Shown: piece by piece, positions 31,020-43,210 of the stretch
How the letters are laid out: every line of letters begins with the position of its first letter
Position numbering within the stretch: the stretch's first letter is position 1
DNA from: Phymorhynchus buccinoides
Lineage: Eukaryota > Mollusca > Gastropoda > Neogastropoda > Raphitomidae
Assembly: GCA_017654935.2 (NCBI GenBank)
Contig: CM065699.1
Span: forward strand, 6,428,551-6,492,550
Reading direction: 5' to 3'
Length of the DNA stretch: 64,000 nucleotides
Notes under the pieces: generated by a model
The model's input: the letters and a program-made list of their open reading frames with translations, nothing else
What the model was told of the DNA's origin: nothing
The model's database searches: none
Program-made: the position numbers and the translations under genes

Positions 31020-31203
31020 ATCGCATCCGTTTAGCGGATGAAGCTCGACTGTGTGGTTACAGTTTTCCCATTGAGCCCATAGCCACTCACTCTGGGTAGG
31101 AGTCAGTCCAGGACAAAAAAAAAAACCCTTCGCCTCTGATGGGATTCGAACCCGAGACCTCCCAGCCAGTAGTCCGCGATGCTACCACTACACCACAGTG
31201 GCT
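31020..31203 (-). mobile_element. tRNA-derived SINE-2
   Basis: On the minus strand, GGTGTAGTGGTAGCAT (A box) is followed by GGTTCGAATCCCATC (B box) with tRNA-like spacing. The head spans about 31134-31203. The body continues to lower coordinates through a poly-A tract at 31116. The internal promoter is complete, but the cloverleaf looks degraded, so this is a SINE rather than a tRNA gene. Confidence 0.75.
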
Positions 31204-31321
31204 GGGTACATAAATACATTTCTATGCATCAGTCACACTGCCTAAAAATATGTTGATTAATGACTAGTCAGAAACAAGCAACTGTTGACACTCGAATACT
31301 TTCATACATGGTTATCATATC

Positions 31322-31712
31322 GTCAGTGAAATTAAAAAACCTCGTATCTCAATTTTGGTAGTATTGAGAAAGAGAAAAAAACTTTAAAAAATTAACTGCG
31401 TTGACCACAATTGATTAACTATGATGAATATGTTGTTCAAGATATTGCGAGTTTAGTCCTACCTTTTGTTAAAATTACTTTAAAAATAATAATTTTAGAC
31501 TTGAAAAGAACGAAGATACGAGTTTTTTGTACTTAAGTAGATCTGAATATGGGACTTACGAGTTTTTCTTCTATTTTCACAACCTCATTTACCCCAGATA
31601 GAAAGTCGTTAGAGATACGAGCTTTTGGTGGAAGGTGGCGGGAAAAATTAGAGAGCTGACTCAAAACCCCCAAAAATCGAGATACGAGGTTTTTGAATTT
31701 CACCGATATATC
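31322..31712. mobile_element. MITE with CCTCGTATCTC inverted ends
   Basis: The left end TCAGTGAAATTAAAAAACCTCG and the right end CGAGGTTTTTGAATTTCACCGA are inverted over about 35 nt. The interior is AT-rich with additional ATACGAG motifs. No ORF. Confidence 0.8.
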
Positions 31713-32284
31713 ACAGTTCTTAATTAAACAAAAATCTCAGTCGAGTTACAAACTCTAGTAGAAACATTATCTAAATTATATGATATAAAGAAAACAAACA
31801 AACAGCAAGAAAATTTAACATATATAAAAAAAACATGTGACAGCTTTTTCTTTTAATGATGATTTTTTAAATTTTTGAATAACATACTCCAAACAACTAA
31901 AATGACCACACACAAAAAATCCCCAACAAGAAATGTCTAGCCTTGTTATGTTTTCACATATGAATTGAATTGCACATGACATATCAGATATTTTGATGGC
32001 AAGAAAGTTCACACACAAAATTGAAAATAGAACTGTTTTATCATCGACACACACACTTTTCTACATTTTTTAAATTGACACACACACAGCCACAATCTCA
32101 AACACACACACACACAAAAACAAGCATTCGTTTGTCAATAATCCCATTATACATATTTCTTCCGCCCAAAAGCAATTTAAAAAATCTTCATTGGCTGAAA
32201 ATACACTTATTTTATTGGAACACATTTGTAATCAGGCCACAAATTTTTATTTTTTTAAAAATGCACTGTACAAGATTCTGTCAA

Positions 32285-32500
32285 ACAATCTTTTTACATC
32301 AAAGTATATAATAACTATGGCGCTTAAACAAATCAAGTCTGAAACTTTTTTTTTACATCAAAGTTTATAATAACTATGGCGTTTAAACAAATCAAGTCTG
32401 AAAGTGTGAAACATTTTTTTTACATCAAAGTTTATAATAACTATGGCGCTTAAACAAATCAAGTCTGAAACATTTTTTTTTTTACATTCAAAGGCCTGCC
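32285..32500 (+). repeat. About 62-bp tandem repeat, three copies
   Basis: TTTTTACATCAAAGTTTATA + ATAACTATGGCG(C/T)TTAAAC + AAATCAAGTCTGAAA. It lies just beyond the 3' end of the minus-strand Q-rich gene and could be in its 3' UTR. Confidence 0.85.
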
Positions 32501-32584
32501 TGGCAAAAACTGAAAAAGTGTGATGTTATTCAAAGTAAAAAAGAAAAAAACAGCATGAAATAACTTTCTGTGCTAGTCTAACGT

Positions 32585-33500
32585 TCAAGGAAAATCCTCC
32601 ATCAGAACGGTTTTCCCATCGCTGGTTCTCACGCTGATGGTCAAGGGAGATAACCCTGATCCCATAGAAACCTCGACCCGATTGGTCAGTCGGCTGGGAG
32701 ATTGCCATTGGCTAATAGACCCTTGAAGCTGATTGGTCAGTTGACTGGGAGATTCCCATTGGCTCGCAGACCCTTGAAGCTGATTGGTCAGTTGGCTGGG
32801 AGATTCCCATTGGCTCATAGACCCTTGAAGCTGATTGGTCAGTTGGCTGGGAGATTCCCATTGGCTCTTAGACCCTTGAAGCTGATTGGTCAGTTGACTG
32901 GAAGATTGCCATTGGTCCACAGCCAACCCTGCTTGAATCTGATTGGTCAGTTGACTAGTGGGTTGCCATTGGTCCGTGACAGACCCGGCTTGAACCTGAT
33001 TGGTCAATTGTGTGGGAGATTGCCATTGGCCTACAGATTCCATTTGAACATGATTGGTTGTTTGACTGGAGCACTGCCATTGTCCCAAGGACTCCTGAAC
33101 CTGATTGGTCAATTGTGTGGGAGATTGCCATTGGCCTGACATAGATCCTTCAATCTGATTGGTCAGTTGATTAATAGACTGCCATTGGCCTGCAGCAGAA
33201 CCTTGATTCATCAGTCGACTGGGCAACTGCCATTGGTTCATAGTCTCTTGAACTTGATTGGTCGGTTGACCGCGGGATTGCCATTGGCCCACATCAGACC
33301 CTGCTTGAGCCTGATTGGCTGATTGTACTTGACTAGGACAGGGCGGTGAATTAACCCAGACATTTGTTGTCGCAGACTGACCCTCGTTGGAGATTGAGAC
33401 GTTAGAGTTTGGGGGCTGGTTGTGAGAGGCTGGCAAGGACTGGTTTTGTCTGTTCGCCGACACCACCACAGATCTACCGTCAGACATTTTCACCATGAAA
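32585..33500 (-). CDS. Q/N/S-rich repeat protein, C-terminal part (5' end lost in gap)
   Basis: A single open minus-strand stretch of about 304 codons runs from the gap edge to TGA at 32585-32587. From the gap side it reads MVKMSDGRSVVVSANRQNQS, then a spacer of low complexity, then about twelve repeats of the pattern QW(Q/E)SPSQLTNQLQGS. The four most C-terminal spacings are 51, 51, 51 and 57 nt (17 or 19 residues), so copies differ by whole codons. It ends LTISVRTSDGKTVLMEDFP. The whole-codon periodicity, silent-looking changes (AGC/TCA etc.) and absence of stops over 0.9 kb support real coding. The motif V(K/R).SDG(K/R)(S/T)V occurs at both ends. No family is recognised; Q/N-rich arrays are common in transcriptional or RNA-binding proteins, but that is not evidence of function here. 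The ATG at 33495-33497 could be the start if the gap is artificial. Confidence 0.7.
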
Positions 33501-34000
33501 NNNNNNNNNNNNNNNNNNNNNNNNNNNNNNNNNNNNNNNNNNNNNNNNNNNNNNNNNNNNNNNNNNNNNNNNNNNNNNNNNNNNNNNNNNNNNNNNNNNN
33601 NNNNNNNNNNNNNNNNNNNNNNNNNNNNNNNNNNNNNNNNNNNNNNNNNNNNNNNNNNNNNNNNNNNNNNNNNNNNNNNNNNNNNNNNNNNNNNNNNNNN
33701 NNNNNNNNNNNNNNNNNNNNNNNNNNNNNNNNNNNNNNNNNNNNNNNNNNNNNNNNNNNNNNNNNNNNNNNNNNNNNNNNNNNNNNNNNNNNNNNNNNNN
33801 NNNNNNNNNNNNNNNNNNNNNNNNNNNNNNNNNNNNNNNNNNNNNNNNNNNNNNNNNNNNNNNNNNNNNNNNNNNNNNNNNNNNNNNNNNNNNNNNNNNN
33901 NNNNNNNNNNNNNNNNNNNNNNNNNNNNNNNNNNNNNNNNNNNNNNNNNNNNNNNNNNNNNNNNNNNNNNNNNNNNNNNNNNNNNNNNNNNNNNNNNNNN
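33501..34000. other. Assembly gap (500 N)
   Basis: Second run of exactly 500 N, 25,000 bases after the first. The minus-strand Q-rich frame is open up to its left edge. Confidence 0.99.
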
Positions 34001-34224
34001 TTTAAAGTGATATCTCACTATATTAAGCCTTTTTGGTGGTGTTGGGAACTCATTTCAGTGTTGTCCCTCTTCAGACTGGGGCCTTGATGGCCATTTTACC
34101 GCAGTTTCAGAGGATTGAACGTCAGACTATTCTGATGCCTGATAATTTAATGACATATGGAAAGTCTCTGGGCTTTTCCCTTTTGGAAGCAGCTGGAAAG
34201 TTGTATGAAGTCTATTCACAGATG

Positions 34225-34432
34225 ATGTACAGTCAAACCTCTATTATAAGACCCTCTGTTAGAAGACCTCCTCTCATTTATGATTGGTTGTTTTTTTGCT
34301 CAGATGTAATGTGTCTTTCTACAGTGTATGATTTGTGTATAAAACCGACCTCCGTTATAAGACCCCTCCAATTTAAGACTGATTTTTCCTGACTTTTGGA
34401 AAGTCTTAAAATAGAGATTTCACTGTATATGA
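34225..34432. mobile_element. Pogo-like MITE, diverged
   Basis: TACAGTCAAACCTCTATTAT at the left and AAAATAGAGATTTCACTGTA at the right are inverted with TA borders. Internal TTATAAGACC motifs resemble 27818-28075. Confidence 0.7.
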
Positions 34433-34494
34433 TTTTGGGATTTATGATGCACATTATAGTCTGAAATATATTTTGGTATATTCTAGTCACAGAG

Positions 34495-34885
34495 ACTTAT
34501 CTCTGTGAAATTCGGGCTGCTCTCCCCCAGCGCGTCGACACAAGTGCAGCGCCTACCAATTTTTTAAAACAAATTTGGGAGGCACAGGGTGAGGAGAGGG
34601 TGTGGGCACACTCGGAAACCCTATTTATCAATTTGGCCATACCAGGCAGCAGGATTTCTCCCTGCTCTTACCGACTTTCAACTGCCGTGGGATTTTTACG
34701 TGCGTAAAGCGCACGGGTCAGACTAGCGTTAAGTCCCCATCCGAAGGACTGGACGTTCAGTTTGATTTTCCTGTCAAACTAGAAAGAAAGGGCGAGGCCG
34801 GGATTCGAACCCGGGTCACTCACGCTGCAGTCACGCATTACATTTGGCAGGTGAACGTCTTAACCACTCTGCCACCTTTCTCCCT
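34495..34885 (-). mobile_element. tRNA-derived SINE-1, intact copy
   Basis: On the minus strand GGTGGCAGAGTGGTTAAGAC (A box) and GGGTTCGAATCCCGGCC (B box) form a tRNA-like head at about 34803-34885. The body passes CTTTCTTTCTAGTTTGACAG and the hairpin GAGCAGGGAGAAATCCTGCTGC, and ends near 34495. Other copies are 26897-27570 and 13812-13915. Confidence 0.85.
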
Positions 34886-34996
34886 ATACAGTAGTACTAG
34901 GAACATCAGCAAACAAATCCGTTACTGTGGCAGTTGATCAATGGAGAAATAGAAACTGATCTGTTCATGATAATTGTGTGTGTGTGGGTGTGGCAG

Positions 34997-36582
<1,586 letters not shown>

Positions 36583-36742
36583 TCAACAACAACAACAGCA
36601 ACACGCTGACTGTGGCCAGGTCAGAGTCTGACCCCACCCTGACCCAGAAGACCTTCGTCTGATCAACAACAACAACAGCAACACGCTGACCGTGGCCAGG
36701 TCAGAGTCTGACCCCACCCTGACCCAGAAGACCTTCGTCTGA
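36583..36742 (+). repeat. 80-bp tandem copies of the terminal coding sequence
   Basis: The last about 78 nt of the -TFV coding sequence, including its TGA, is repeated twice more with period 80 (AGCAACACGC at 36517, 36597, 36677). Since 80 is not a multiple of three and a stop precedes, the copies are 3' UTR. Confidence 0.92.
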
Positions 36743-36869
36743 CCAACCACAACAACAACAACAACAGCGACAAACAGCAATAATCACCAGTAACTTCAAC
36801 AACAACAACTGCCATGTTCATAGTTTACAGTGAACATAGTATGACTAATGTGGCGCATTTCTTCGCTAA

Positions 36870-37225
36870 TTCAGTTACCATATTTTGCGGACTACAAGGC
36901 GCACCTTGTAGTAAGGTGCACCCCCCAAAATGTACACAACATTCAGGTGTTATTCTATTTTCTTACTCTATTATCAGTCATATTATAAGGCGCGGGGATC
37001 TTAGTCTGGATGATGAAATTCTGCTTTTTGACGTCCTCCGGTCTGGAACAGACACATATGGGACGTTAGTAGATATGAAGATGGTGGGAACGACCCTGGA
37101 GGCAATTCCCGGAGGCAGTGCAACACCAGGACAGTCCCGAACTTTTAACAATACAGATGTGTATAGTATCTATCTTAGTCTGGAAAAAAAAGTATCGCCT
37201 TATAGTCCAGATTATACGGTAATAT
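36870..37225. mobile_element. MITE with CGGACTATAAGGCG ends and a nested SINE-like segment
   Basis: The left end TACCATATTTTGCGGACTACA and the right end CGCCTTATAGTCCAGATTATACGGTA are inverted. The middle (37020-37160) is an inverted copy of the family at 29935-30085. Confidence 0.8.
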
Positions 37226-37229
37226 GGAA

Positions 37230-38600
37230 GGGTTGTTAGTTTTAATTGTGAACATTTTGTGTTTTAGGGCTTCCTTACTAGCAATTCAAGTGTGGAGATG
37301 GTTAAAGCAGGTTGCACTATTGCCTAGAGTCTGTCCTGAAGAGCTCTGGACGTTCAAATCACCACCTGGTGCCTAGACACTGTCAAAAATATACAGTTGG
37401 CATTTGCCAAGTTATTATGTTTGGAGATGTTTTCTTTACTGTTTTACAAAGTCAACTGCTGATTATGCGTCTCGATTAGCTAGAGTCAAGTTCATTGTAG
37501 TCAAGGTTGGGCAGGTTTGCGCATTCAGCGCAGAAATCCCCTTAAATCTCGTCTTCCTTTCTTATTGGAGTAGCGAGATAGGGAATGTTGCTTCTTTTTT
37601 AAACTGGAAGAATCATCGTTTGTAGAGGACTATTAACAAATCTTTATAACTACCCAGTCACATAACATGAATAATTCTGGATAAATGATATTTGGGCACC
37701 TTAAAGGTAATTGTTCTAAAATTTGTATTCCCTGTGTGAGAATGGCCTGGCTGTAGCGCCATGTCCACACCACTAAGCAATAGAAAGCGAATGGAGAACT
37801 TATTTCTACAGTGATGCCTTTATGCAGTACATCTAGTGCTTTGCTTTGATGAATTTCTCAGGTGAAAGTCAGAAGGTACTGTCACCCCCTTTACTCTTAC
37901 TGTGATAGAATCTTCTGGATTTAGCCTGATAAACATGACCCAGCACCACAAAATGGACATTGTCAAACTGACCATTCTGAGAAAAGTATACATTTGAAAA
38001 CTTCAGACAATTCCCTTTCTGCTGATACAAGAACCATTCTTGTATCTTTTCCTGTTCCAGAGTTATGAGCATTTAAAGTTAAAAGGGTGAGCGTCGGCCA
38101 TTTCGCGAAAACAAGTCTAAAGTCTAACCTAGCCTAACAAAATGCTTTGACCTGCTCGTTTTAAAGCACTTTGTTCTTATAAAGATCATTTAGAGACCAC
38201 ATTAAAGATTGTCCCTTATACATATGAGAGAGAAGATGTAAGAGAACACGAAAATATCCATAACTCAAATTGACGAAAACATGAGATTTTTGACTTTGCA
38301 AGTCTGTTGTGAGAAACTAGCCCAGCGACTTAATGTCCCTTTCGTGGTGCTGGGTCACAAATTATATATTTGTATGCTCTTGTTGCTTTCATATTGGTTT
38401 AATTGTTGTTGCTGTTTTTAATTGGAGTGTCATTTTGATGCCTTTAGAAGCTGAACAGGGTATATTTCAGACATTTTTCTTGAACGAAAATCTGTTACTT
38501 TGGATAAACTTTTGACTTGTAAAGAAGTCTGTTGGTTGTGTATTTGATTCTTTGCATGGTTGGTAGTTTCTTTTTGAGGGGCGGTGGGGGTTGTGGGTGA
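37230..38600. other. No recognised gene
   Basis: AT-rich, non-repetitive at the level seen. Short frames only, no domain motif, no convincing splice-bounded exon. Confidence 0.5.
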
Positions 38601-38607
38601 TGGTTGG

Positions 38608-39155
38608 GTCCGCGACATTTGCTCCTTAATAATTGCTCCTCGACAATTGCCTCGCGACAATTACTCCTTGATAATTGCTCCTTGGAATACTTGCACCTGG
38701 ACTTGCTCCTTGAACAATTGCTCCTCGTACATTAGCTTCTTGGTTTTTTTGCTCCTCGGACAGTTGCTCCTATTTTTCTTTATTTTTCTCGTCCATTGCT
38801 ATGAAAGGTATCTAAATAAAAGGCATCTTTTAGGGTGGGTGAGGGTGGGGGGGGGTTGTTATTGGGAGTGGGACAGCTTTACTCGTTAGCAACATTCGTG
38901 AACGATTATTTTGAACGATGTAATAAATAGAATAAATGTAAGCATTTCACACTGCTAGTCTTTAACTTTCACTACTACTGTTAAATGGAAGTATGATTGC
39001 AATTATCACATAGACGAGGAGCAATTGTTCGAGGAGAAATAACATCCAAGGAGCAAATGCTTCGGGAGGAATCGCACCTGGGAGCAATTGTCAAGGGGGG
39101 ATTGTTGGGGAGCAAATGTCGAGGAGCAATTGTCAAGGAGCAACTGTCGGTACCC
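38608..39155. mobile_element. Element with inverted clusters of GGAGCAATTGTC motifs
   Basis: The left 150 nt carry about nine copies of (A/C)AATTGCTCCT; the right 160 nt carry the inverse AGGAGCAATTGTC about seven times. The outer pair is CGACATTTGCTCCT / GGAGCAACTGTCGG. Subterminal motif clusters in opposite orientation are typical of transposase-binding regions of non-autonomous hAT- or MuDR-like elements (inference). Confidence 0.7.
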
Positions 39156-39529
39156 CTGATGGTTGGGGGGTCTCATGATAACAATTTGCATGCACGGCTA
39201 CTTTCTGTTCCCCCTAGATGGTATTTGACCCTGGAAACAATGTAGATAATTGTGAAATACTGGTATGTATGACTGTTACAATTAAGATATGTATTACTGT
39301 TTATCAATGCATGTTTTGATGACTAAATTATAATTCACGACAAATTAAAACAGAGTCGAAATGTTCTTTTTGGTTGAATTTTTGTCTTTGTTTTAATTTG
39401 TTGTGAATTTTACTGAACCCAGCCGTCATCCTTGTTTCTGTGCATTGTAATGTGTATCAATGACTGGCATCTACCTTATGTGCATTGTCCTTAGTTAATA
39501 CAGGTGATTGAGTATTGAGCTGGTGCTTA

Positions 39530-39620
39530 ATAATAATAATAATGATTATTTATATAGCGCCTATTCTCTGATTTAGGGCTCTAAGCGCTTTACATATTTA
39601 ATACAAATACAACATAGAAT
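39530..39620 (+). repeat. TATAGCGC...AAGCGCTTTACA family, copy
   Basis: (AAT)n followed by ATTTATATAGCGCC and GGGCTCTAAGCGCTTTACA. Copies are at 41745-41825 and 46325-46410, each with a triplet tract at the same end. Confidence 0.7.
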
Positions 39621-39699
39621 ATGCATTATACAATCGGAACATGATGAACGTACATACATTTTACATTAGTAGAATATAGAAAAGTGCATATATACAAAT

Positions 39700-39873
39700 G
39701 AACAATGATGATGTCATCAGATGAAGAGGAATAACCCTGATATGTTGGCTTTTGCTCTAACACTGTCAAGAGAGTTATATCCCCAGACCATTTTGCCCGA
39801 GTGGCTCTGTCAGTTGTCTTTTTTATGGCATTATTTGCCCAATGATTTTTTTCTTTGGCAGTGAAGGGGTTAA
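39700..39873 (+). mobile_element. Right part of the second TTAA MITE family
   Basis: GAAGAGGAATAACCCTGATAT...GGCAGTGAAGGGGTTAA matches the right two-thirds of 11120-11349; the left end is missing. Confidence 0.7.
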
Positions 39874-40154
39874 ATGAGTTTTGACCATTGTCTTGAGGGT
39901 TTCAATCAATGTGTTCTTCGGTATTTTATTTTGTATGCTAATATTCACCATTACTGACGTTTTGTTTTCTGCTTTGAAATATCTGTGAATAGTGTTCAGC
40001 TAGTGTTGTGTTTGTTTGGATTGATGTGAAAGAAAGAGCAAGCTAGAGGGAACATGGAGAAATGTGTATCTGTATAATGTTTTGTGTGAAGGAAATAGAC
40101 ACATTGTTGAACACTCTCTGTGCGTGTTGATTTCTGTGCCATGCGATGACACTA

Positions 40155-40912
<758 letters not shown>

Positions 40913-41553
40913 GGACAACACACACACACATGCGCACACACTCGAGGAAAGAGAACTAAAACAAAAAAAGAAAACAAACAAAAATCAATTATTTTTGTAA
41001 TCATGCAATGTTTATTTTTATCTTTGGAAACTAGCATTTCAAGGTAAAGTGAGTCAAAATAAAGTCATGTCAACACCAATAATACACATGTTCGGTTGAA
41101 AATAACATTGTCACCATTACATGTCAAAATATCATATAACATTGCTGCCAAATTTTAATATAGCTTCAGGAAAGAATAATTTTTTTTTACAAATTATATG
41201 TACTGAAAACAGTTTGGACATTTGAAAGTGTGTGTGTGTAAAATGATTAATGCTGAAATAGTTTAAACAATCAAAAACGTGTCTGTGTGTGTATGTGTAA
41301 GAAAGAAAGAAAGAAAGATTTGAATGTGAGATCCAGTTGCATGTAAAAAAAAAAAAGGTAAACATTTTACACATACAGGTGAGCATATGTACAGAACATG
41401 CATGCGAGAAAAACGTATGGGTTGGAGAGGCTTGGTTTTGTGAGGGAAGGAGAGATCATAATAAGATGTAGTAAAAGGAGCACATTTTTGACAATGTACA
41501 CCTAAAAGCACATTCACACTCACATTCACAGACACACACCAACTTTTTCAAAA

Positions 41554-41712
41554 TACTGTATTATACGGACTATAAGGTGATACTTTTTTTCACAGACTGA
41601 GACCCCTGCGCCTTATAATGTGACTGATAATACAGTAAGAAACTACAGAAACAAAATCTTAAGCTTGTGTGAAATTTGGGGGGTGAACGTTGTAGCCCGA
41701 AATAATACGGTA
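41554..41712. mobile_element. MITE of the CGGACTATAAGG family, short copy
   Basis: ACTGTATTATACGGACTATA at the left and CCCGAAATAATACGGTACT at the right. Interior GAGACCCCTGCGCCTTATAA. Confidence 0.75.
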
Positions 41713-41744
41713 CTTCGTTAAAGTCACACGCACTTGCTACAAAA

Positions 41745-41825
41745 ACTATTATTATTATTATTTAAGAAAATTTATATAGCGCTTCACCTTTAAGCTCTAA
41801 GCGCTTTACAATTGCCCTAAAATTA
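41745..41825 (+). repeat. TATAGCGC...AAGCGCTTTACA family, copy
   Basis: (ATT)n, TTTATATAGCGCTTCACC and AAGCTCTAAGCGCTTTACAA. Confidence 0.7.
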
Positions 41826-42429
41826 TTCATATTAAAAACAACCGCTTACATACCTCCACACTATCCTTCACATTCTTACACATACACATGCGCACACAAA
41901 GAAATATGTACATATTAAACTAAATATCAATAAAATACATAAACATAATAAAATAACAATTTACAATCAGATTACATTTTTTTTTTTAAATTTTAAATCA
42001 ATATTGTTGGTGTTGTACAGTCTAAAGGAGTTGCCCAAGTAATTAATTCCTTGGGGTCAACAGGGTAAAAAATCAGAATTATTCCCCGGATACTTTGCCT
42101 GACCCTAAGTCTTCAGATACATCCCCACTCTTAGCAAGAAGAAGTGATGACAGTTGGCGATGAGGTGTGGCTGGTTCTCAAAGGTCAGCTAGTAAGCCTG
42201 TCTTGTCATTTTCGACAGTGACTGCCAGATAGCAGAGGGGGCAGCGGCTATTCCGTTGGGCTGGGCTGAATTTGATTTGTAGTGGAGATGCCTTGCCCAG
42301 CGCTCATCCCCACTCTGTCATTCAAAGAGATTTGAGGACAGCTGGCATGGGATAGCCTGACCCTTTATTGTTGATATCAACCTAATAATGAAGTGAGTGA
42401 TGCATATTACATGTAGTTCATAGCTGTTG

Positions 42430-42790
42430 TCTTGTGTGAATCTTCTTCTGCGTTGCTAGGCCATAATGGGTAAGGTATGTATGTGTCTGGTTCTCAGTTT
42501 TCACCGCTCTCCCTGCTGCATACAGGTGACACACTCCGATTTCGTAGGAGCTCAAAGGAGAAAATGATGTGGACAATTTCATTGAAAAAGAAAAAGGCAG
42601 GAGAATGGGCCAATAAGTCAGAAAAATAATAGTACAGAAAGCAAAGAGAAAAGGCAGAGTCAAAGAGTGACAGATCAGAGGAAGTTGCAAGTAGAGAACT
42701 TCCAGAAGGTGGGGGAACTATGTGTACGAAAGATCCCCCCGTATCCCCTACAGGGAGGGTCTTCTGTGAATGACTTTGACTCTGAATTCG
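42430..42790 (-). repeat. Dispersed repeat 'CCCCATGGGGATACCGGGGG', inverted copy
   Basis: Matches 15805-16050 in reverse (AAAGGCAGAGTCAAAGAGTG, CCAGAAGGTGGGGGAACTAT) and extends beyond it (GCATACAGGTGACACACTCCGA). A closely related copy is 48420-48790. The remainder of 41830-43200 shows no recognised gene. Confidence 0.7.
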
Positions 42791-43210
42791 GAAAGCATTG
42801 AACATATTACTGACTCTTAGTGCTGCAGCCTTGGGGATTAGTGGAGACCACCAACTGCCTTAAAGTCCTTATGGTCAGCAGATGGGAATTAACAGTTAAT
42901 TCCCAGGTTTGGAACATGAAACGAAAAAACGACTTATAAGGACCTCAAAAGATTGTAAAAGGACCTTCGCTAACCTGATTGTATGACATTGTTCATGATA
43001 GAAAGAATGCCAGAATGCCAATTGTTGACCAGGAGCACCAATTCCAATACGCATGGAATGAATCACTACGTCTTGGTGCGGAAAGACTCACACAGCTTGC
43101 AATGAATTGTCTGCTCCGATCTGTGACACGGACAACTTTGTATACTGCCAGGTTTTTTTTATAGAATTTTTTCAGATGTTAGTCAGTTTCTTTATCACTT
43201 TTTTCTTGAT

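Noticed and set aside
31134..31203. tRNA gene on the minus strand
   Set aside because: A and B boxes are present, but stems do not pair well and SINE body sequence follows. Treated as a tRNA-derived SINE, as are 34803-34885 and 49436-49495.
32702..33139. Plus-strand 145-codon frame (PLxLIGQL repeats)
   Set aside because: Shadow of the minus-strand Q-rich gene. The minus frame is longer, ends in a distinct non-repeat tail and reaches the gap without a stop.
33422..34087. Plus-strand frames across the second gap
   Set aside because: Mostly N; short ends only.
34060..34130. Possible exon after CCCTCTTCAG (TGALMAILPQFQ)
   Set aside because: Good acceptor-like sequence, but no domain match, uncertain donor and no partner exon with a consistent phase.
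42979..43164. 61-codon plus-strand frame before the 69-bp array
   Set aside because: No recognised motif, different frame from the open frame of the array, and no splice support.
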